Shown here in pieces: positions 14,017 to 17,405 of a DNA stretch of 17,405 nt; positions within the stretch are counted from its first letter, which is position 1, and each line of letters starts with the position of its first letter. The notes under the pieces are model-generated. The model was not told the DNA's origin. It searched no databases and saw nothing but the letters and a program-made list of their open reading frames with translations. The stretch lies in NCBI GenBank assembly GCA_043782755.1, contig JAYWAC010000074.1, forward strand, positions 1 through 17,405. Reading direction: 5' to 3'. The position numbers were made by a program, and so were the translations under genes. Source of the stretch: JADJYF01 sp043782755. GTDB lineage: Bacteria > Pseudomonadota > Gammaproteobacteria > Ga0077536.

Positions 14017-14131
14017 ATCCGCCCTACCGTCATCCGCTCATTTACACCGCTATCGCCGACTCATTAAGCTGCGCCCTCACGCGACGCCGTCGACGCTCCC
14101 ATGAGCCCGAGCGGCGTCTAATCATCGAATC

Positions 14132-14159
14132 CCGTCTTCACCAGACGGCCTCACGAGGC
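14132..14159 (+). promoter_or_regulatory. Tandem short dyads in the leader of the plus-strand SCP2 gene
   Basis: CCGTCT-TCACC-AGACGG (14132-14148, less the last overlap base) is immediately followed by GCCTC-AC-GAGGC (14148-14159). They end 34 nt before the AGGGAGG ribosome site. The first could fold as an RNA hairpin; the second has too short a loop and reads better as a protein-binding palindrome. Confidence 0.3.
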
Positions 14160-14205
14160 TGCGCCGGCGGTGGGATTTTTCTGGAGCAAGAGAGGGAGGC
14201 ACACC

Positions 14206-14583
14206 ATGTTCGATACTGCCTGGGTCAAGCAATGGCAGGACGCGGTCAACAAGAACGGTCCGATGCGCTGGATCGGCAAACACTTCACTGCGGATCTGCT
14301 TTTCGGTTTTGGCGAAAAGGAGTACGTCGTTTCGTTTCAGAAGGGCAAACTCGCCGAGGTCAGCGACACGCTCGGCCCGGAGACCCGCTACCAGCTCGCT
14401 ATTCGTGGTCCGGCTGAATCGTGGGCGAAGTTCTGCCAGAAGATGCCGCCGCCGATGTACAACGATCTGTGGGCGATGGCCCATCCGCTGCACGGGCGCG
14501 TGAAGCTCGAGGGGGACCAGATGGTCCTGTGGCAGAACATGCGTGCACTGATGTGGGCGCTCGACCGCATGCGCGAAGTCTGA
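14206..14583 (+). CDS. SCP2-like small protein, copy 2
   Basis: A 125-residue soluble protein whose plan matches the minus-strand copy: N-terminal helix TAWVKQWQDAVNKNG (4-18), strands with FGEKEYVVSFQKGKLAEV near 35-52, RYQLAIRGPAESWAKFCQK (61-79; compare FKLRGPERAW in copy 1), and a C-terminal helix NMRALMWALDRMREV (111-125). It is rich in Trp and Met, in line with a hydrophobic binding cavity. The ATG at 14206 has a strong AGGGAGG site 6 nt upstream. The hydrolase gene follows after 13 nt, so both are co-translated. SCP2 membership is judged from the strand/helix pattern and the RGP-W motif, not from a strict signature, and should be treated as probable. Confidence 0.65.
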   Translation: MFDTAWVKQWQDAVNKNGPMRWIGKHFTADLLFGFGEKEYVVSFQKGKLAEVSDTLGPETRYQLAIRGPAESWAKFCQKMPPPMYNDLWAMAHPLHGRVKLEGDQMVLWQNMRALMWALDRMREV

Positions 14584-14596
14584 GGGGAGAATCAAC

Positions 14597-15445
14597 GTGG
14601 CAAAGATTGAACCGATAACCGGCCGCTACATCTGGGTGCCCTATGAAGGCACCGAATATCGCATCTTCTTTGAAGAGGCAGGCGAAGGCATTCCATTGGT
14701 GTGTCTGCATACCGCCGGCACCGACTCGCGCGAATGGCGCCATCAATTGTGCGACCCGGCCATCAACAAGAACTTCCGCGTCATCGCCCTCGACCTGCCC
14801 CGTCATGGCAAGTCGATACCGCCTTATGAGTGGTACCAGGAGAACGAGGAATACAAGCTCACCGCCAAGTTCTATTCCGGCATTCTGATGGCGTTCTGCC
14901 GCGAGCTCGGCTTGGATAAGCCGGTCATCATGGGCAGTTCCATGGGCGGTAACATCTGTCTGCATCTCGCCGCCGACTACGAGAGCGAGTTGCGCGCGCT
15001 GATCGCTATTGAAGCTTGCGAGTACTCGCCGGGCTGGCATCTCGACTGGCTGCGTCATTCCCACATCCATGGTGGCGAAACCTGCGCGACCTCGGTATTC
15101 GGCTTGATGGCGCCGCAGAGCCCCGATAAATACCGTTGGGAAACCTGGTGGTATTACTCGCAGGGCGGCCCGGGCGTCTTCAAGGGTGACCTCTACTTCT
15201 ACTCGGTCGACCACGACTTCCGTGGCAAGACCGAGAAGCTGTCGGGCAAGGTGCCGATGTACTACATGACCGGCGTTTATGACTTCGCCTGCACCCCCGA
15301 GATGACCGAGGAAGCGGCGCGCAAGACCAAGAACGCCGAGTGCATCATCATGGAGGAAATTGGCCATTTCCCCATGAGCGAGAATCCCGATGTGTTCAAC
15401 CGCTACTTGATGCCGGTACTCGATAAGATCCTGGCACAGAAATAA
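14597..15445 (+). CDS. Alpha/beta hydrolase, copy 2
   Basis: A 282-residue alpha/beta-hydrolase. Oxyanion strand IPLVCLHTAGTDSREW (32-47), ALDLPRHGKS (64-73), nucleophile elbow MGSSMGGN (112-119) with Ser115, acid Asp229 in TGVYDFACTP (225-234), and His257 in EIGHFPMSENP (254-264): the triad is complete. The cap (about 140-200) is rich in Trp and Tyr (WETWWYYS), suggesting an aromatic or bulky acyl pocket. The GTG start at 14597 is taken because AGGGGAGA precedes it by 6 nt. It shares HTAG, DLPxH-S and IGH-P blocks with the minus-strand hydrolase, so the two are paralogues, though the caps differ clearly. An acyl-CoA dehydrogenase gene follows 113 nt downstream after a stem-loop. Confidence 0.87.
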   Translation: MAKIEPITGRYIWVPYEGTEYRIFFEEAGEGIPLVCLHTAGTDSREWRHQLCDPAINKNFRVIALDLPRHGKSIPPYEWYQENEEYKLTAKFYSGILMAFCRELGLDKPVIMGSSMGGNICLHLAADYESELRALIAIEACEYSPGWHLDWLRHSHIHGGETCATSVFGLMAPQSPDKYRWETWWYYSQGGPGVFKGDLYFYSVDHDFRGKTEKLSGKVPMYYMTGVYDFACTPEMTEEAARKTKNAECIIMEEIGHFPMSENPDVFNRYLMPVLDKILAQK

Positions 15446-15465
15446 ACGACACCCGCGAGTGATCC

Positions 15466-15492
15466 ACGGCAGCGGCCACGAGCCGCTGTCGT
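15466..15492 (+). terminator. Stem-loop after the hydrolase gene
   Basis: ACGGCAGCGGC (15466-15476) pairs with GCCGCTGTCGT (15482-15492) as 11 bp with one G-U pair and a CACGA loop. The following TCCTTC is not a true U run, so this may be a weak terminator, a Rho-region pause or an RNA-stability element between the hydrolase and dehydrogenase genes. Confidence 0.42.
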
Positions 15493-15558
15493 TCCTTCAG
15501 AACCCGCCGGCGGGCGACCCTCACCGGCTCATCGAACCCAATGCGTGGAAGCAGAATC

Positions 15559-16722
15559 ATGACCGACGACCATCAGGAAATCACCGCGCAATTGCGCGAC
15601 ACCGTGAAGAAAGTCTGCGAGGAATTCGCCGGCGAATACTGGCGCGCGAAAGACCGCGAACGCCAATATCCCAAGGAGTTCGTCGATCGCCTGACCGAAC
15701 TCGGCCTGCTGGCCGCACTGATCCCCGAGGAATACGGTGGCAGCGGCCTGCCGATTTCGATGGGCGTAGAAATCTTGAAAGCCATCCATGAATTCGGCGG
15801 CAATGCCGGCGCCTGCCACGCGCAGATGTACACCATGGGCACGGTGCTACGTCATGGCAGCGCGGAGCAGAAACAGAAGTATCTGCCTGGTGTGGCGTCC
15901 GGCGAGCTGCGCCTGCAGGCTTTCGGTGTGACCGAACCGACCGCCGGCACCGACACCACCAGTATCTCGACGGTGGCGGTGCGCGATGGTGACAAATACA
16001 TCGTCAATGGTCAGAAGGTGTGGACCTCGCGCGCCTTGCAGTCCGATCTCATGATCCTGCTCGCTCGCACCACGCCCAAGGACCAGGTGGTGAAACGCGC
16101 CGATGGCCTCTCGGTGTTCCTCATCGACATGCGCGAAGCGAAGAACAAGGGCATGACCATCAAGCCGATTCGCACCATGATCAACCACTCGACCACCGAG
16201 ATCTTCTTCGACAACGTGCCGATCCCGGCCGACAGCCTGATCGGCGAGGAAGGCAAGGGTTTCCGTTACATCCTGTCGGGCATGAACGCCGAGCGCATTC
16301 TGATCGCGGCGGAGTGCGTCGGTGACGCGCGCTGGTTCATCAAGAAGGCTGCTGATTACGCCCGTGAGCGCGTGGTTTTCGGTCGCCCGATTGGCCAGAA
16401 CCAGGGCATCCAATTTCCGATAGCGCAGGCCTTCGCACAGACCGAAGCGGCCGAGGCGGTATTGGAGAAGGCTTGTCGCATCTACGAAGCGGGCGGCAAT
16501 GCCGGCACCTACGCCAACCTGTCGAAAATGCTCGCCTCGGAAGCAGCGTGGGCAGCAGCGGACACCTGCATGCAGACCCACGGCGGTTTTGGCGTGGCCG
16601 AGGAATACGACGTCGAGCGCAAGTTCCGCGAATCGCGGCTGTATCGTATCGCACCGATCTCGACCAATCTGATCCTGTCCTATATCGCCGAGCACGAGTT
16701 GGAACTGCCACGCTCCTATTGA
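15559..16722 (+). CDS. Acyl-CoA dehydrogenase with helix-G catalytic Glu
   Basis: A 387-residue acyl-CoA dehydrogenase: IPEEYGGSGLP (55-65), FGVTEPTAGTDTTSIST (122-138), VNGQKVWTSRA (149-159), YARERVVFGRPIGQNQGIQ (267-285) and HGGFGVAEEYDVERKFR (341-357). The usual C-terminal EGT is replaced by YRIAPISTNLILSYI (362-376), so the short-chain base is absent. Glu245 in GMNAERILIA aligns with the Glu used by isovaleryl-CoA and long-chain dehydrogenases (LDLERLVLA, LPQERLLIA). This suggests a branched or bulky acyl-CoA, but the substrate is inference. The start at 15559 is favoured by a GGAAG site 7 nt upstream; an ATG six codons earlier is possible. An aldehyde dehydrogenase gene follows after 35 nt, probably in the same transcript. 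Confidence 0.9.
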   Translation: MTDDHQEITAQLRDTVKKVCEEFAGEYWRAKDRERQYPKEFVDRLTELGLLAALIPEEYGGSGLPISMGVEILKAIHEFGGNAGACHAQMYTMGTVLRHGSAEQKQKYLPGVASGELRLQAFGVTEPTAGTDTTSISTVAVRDGDKYIVNGQKVWTSRALQSDLMILLARTTPKDQVVKRADGLSVFLIDMREAKNKGMTIKPIRTMINHSTTEIFFDNVPIPADSLIGEEGKGFRYILSGMNAERILIAAECVGDARWFIKKAADYARERVVFGRPIGQNQGIQFPIAQAFAQTEAAEAVLEKACRIYEAGGNAGTYANLSKMLASEAAWAAADTCMQTHGGFGVAEEYDVERKFRESRLYRIAPISTNLILSYIAEHELELPRSY

Positions 16723-16757
16723 ACGAGGACGGACTGACCACTGAAGGAGAATTCGCC

Positions 16758-17405
16758 ATGGGACTAGCGCAGGATCTGCCGCGTTACGACGCCTACATCA
16801 ACGGCGCCAAGGTGCAGCCTGCGAGTGGCGAATACTTCGAGACCGTCAATCCCTACACGTCCAAGATCTGGGCCGAAATCGCGCGCTGTGGCGCGGTCGA
16901 GGTCGATGCCCCAGTCGACGCAGCTCATGCCGCTTTCACCAGCGGCCCGTGGCCGGCCATGAACGCCACGCAGCGTGGTCATCTGCTGCGTCGCTTCGCT
17001 GATCTGCTGGCCAGCCATGCCGATGAACTGGCCGCCATGGAAGTCCGCGACAACGGCAAACTCATCAGCGAAATGGCGGCGCAATGCGCCTACATTCCGC
17101 AGTGGTATCACTACTTCGGCGGTCTCGCCGACAAGATCGAAGGCGCGGTCATTCCGATAGACAAGCCTGACACTTTCAACTTCACGCGTCATGAAGCCTT
17201 AGGTGTAGTCGCGGCGATCACGCCCTGGAACTCGCCGCTGTTACTGCTGACCTTCAAGCTCGCGCCGGCCTTGGCGGCCGGCAACACCGTCGTCATCAAG
17301 CCCTCGGAATTTACCTCAACCTCAACCTTGCGTTTTGTCGAATTATTCGCCGAAGCGGGCTTTCCGCCGGGCGTGGTCAATGTCGTGACCGGCACCGGCG
17401 TAGCC
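16758..17405 (+). CDS. NAD(P)-dependent aldehyde dehydrogenase (3' truncated by window)
   Basis: The first 216 codons of an aldehyde dehydrogenase superfamily member (usual length near 490). Visible: the YDAYINGAKVQPASG opening (10-24), ETVNPYT (28-34), the ALDH helix block with LLRRFADLLASHADELA and EVRDNGKLISEM, the cofactor motif AITPWNSPLLLLTFKLAPAL with its conserved Trp-Asn, and NTVVIKPSEFTS with the Lys that binds the adenosine ribose. The catalytic Cys and general-base Glu lie beyond the window. The enzyme would oxidise an aldehyde to the acid, or to the acyl-CoA if CoA-acylating, which cannot be told from this half. The ATG at 16758 has AAGGAGA 7 nt upstream. It follows the acyl-CoA dehydrogenase by 35 nt, consistent with a continuing operon. 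Confidence 0.92.
   Translation, partial: MGLAQDLPRYDAYINGAKVQPASGEYFETVNPYTSKIWAEIARCGAVEVDAPVDAAHAAFTSGPWPAMNATQRGHLLRRFADLLASHADELAAMEVRDNGKLISEMAAQCAYIPQWYHYFGGLADKIEGAVIPIDKPDTFNFTRHEALGVVAAITPWNSPLLLLTFKLAPALAAGNTVVIKPSEFTSTSTLRFVELFAEAGFPPGVVNVVTGTGVA

Larger units (their letters stand above)
13832..14205. promoter_or_regulatory. Divergent intergenic region between two SCP2-like genes
   Basis: This 374-nt stretch holds no convincing gene; the open frames crossing it have low-complexity Arg/Pro/Ser composition. It must carry the promoters for both mirror-image modules. Visible structure: the dyad CAATTCG-AGGG-CGAATTG (13946-13963), a GCCTG/CAGGC hairpin with a T8 run soon after (13988-14016), the motif CATCCGCTCATTT (14031-14043), and tandem dyads at 14132-14159. 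No clear sigma70 promoter was found by eye. Confidence 0.55.

Noticed and set aside
15847..16695. Minus-strand frame of about 282 codons opposite the last acyl-CoA dehydrogenase
   Set aside because: Shadow of a gene with full acyl-CoA dehydrogenase motifs.

Overview
The window looks like a catabolic region of a high-GC proteobacterial chromosome, most likely gammaproteobacterial. Reasons are the dense same-strand operons with Shine-Dalgarno sites, the GC-rich codon use, and a GTAG-headed REP doublet (REPIN) of the type spread by RAYT transposases, which are commonest in Gammaproteobacteria. The genus cannot be read from the sequence. No rRNA, tRNA, CRISPR array, IS element or phage gene was seen. 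The content is dominated by CoA-thioester chemistry: four full-length acyl-CoA dehydrogenases plus one short partner subunit, two hydratase types, a family III CoA-transferase and an ACAD10/11-type kinase.

Layout. (1) 2-163: C-terminal end of an unrecognised gene whose stop codon lies inside a REPIN (159-240). (2) 256-7659, plus strand, tightly packed and probably one transcript: MaoC-type enoyl-CoA hydratase 2, Mct-like CoA isomerase/transferase, ACAD10/11-like phosphotransferase, an acyl-CoA dehydrogenase pair overlapping by ATGA, an atypical crotonase, and an unexpected family 4 glycosyltransferase with a TTG start. (3) 7711-8995: DODA/LigB-type dioxygenase (minus) divergent from a RidA-family protein (plus). 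(4) 9008-11352, minus strand: luciferase-like flavin monooxygenase followed by a canonical acyl-CoA dehydrogenase. (5) 11475-12369, plus strand: a gamma-glutamylcyclotransferase-fold protein and a muconolactone-isomerase-like protein, then a strong hairpin terminator. (6) 12510-15445: two divergent modules, each an SCP2-like small protein followed by an alpha/beta hydrolase, arranged as mirror images around a 374-bp intergenic region with several dyads. (7) 15559-17405: an acyl-CoA dehydrogenase with a relocated catalytic base, then an aldehyde dehydrogenase cut by the window end.

How the genes may work together. In the first operon the kinase next to acyl-CoA dehydrogenases recalls LvaA/LvaC of Pseudomonas levulinate catabolism and mammalian ACAD10/11, where a 4-hydroxyacyl-CoA is phosphorylated and the phosphate is then eliminated to give an enoyl-CoA. 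The hydratases would process that enoyl-CoA, and the Mct homologue implies a mesaconyl-CoA-like (methyl-branched dicarboxylyl) CoA ester. The right half (hydrolases, SCP2-like carriers, dehydrogenase, aldehyde dehydrogenase, flavin monooxygenase, ring-cleavage dioxygenase fold) fits oxidation of hydrophobic cyclic or branched compounds such as terpenoids, steroids or lactones. The actual substrate is an inference that the sequence does not settle.
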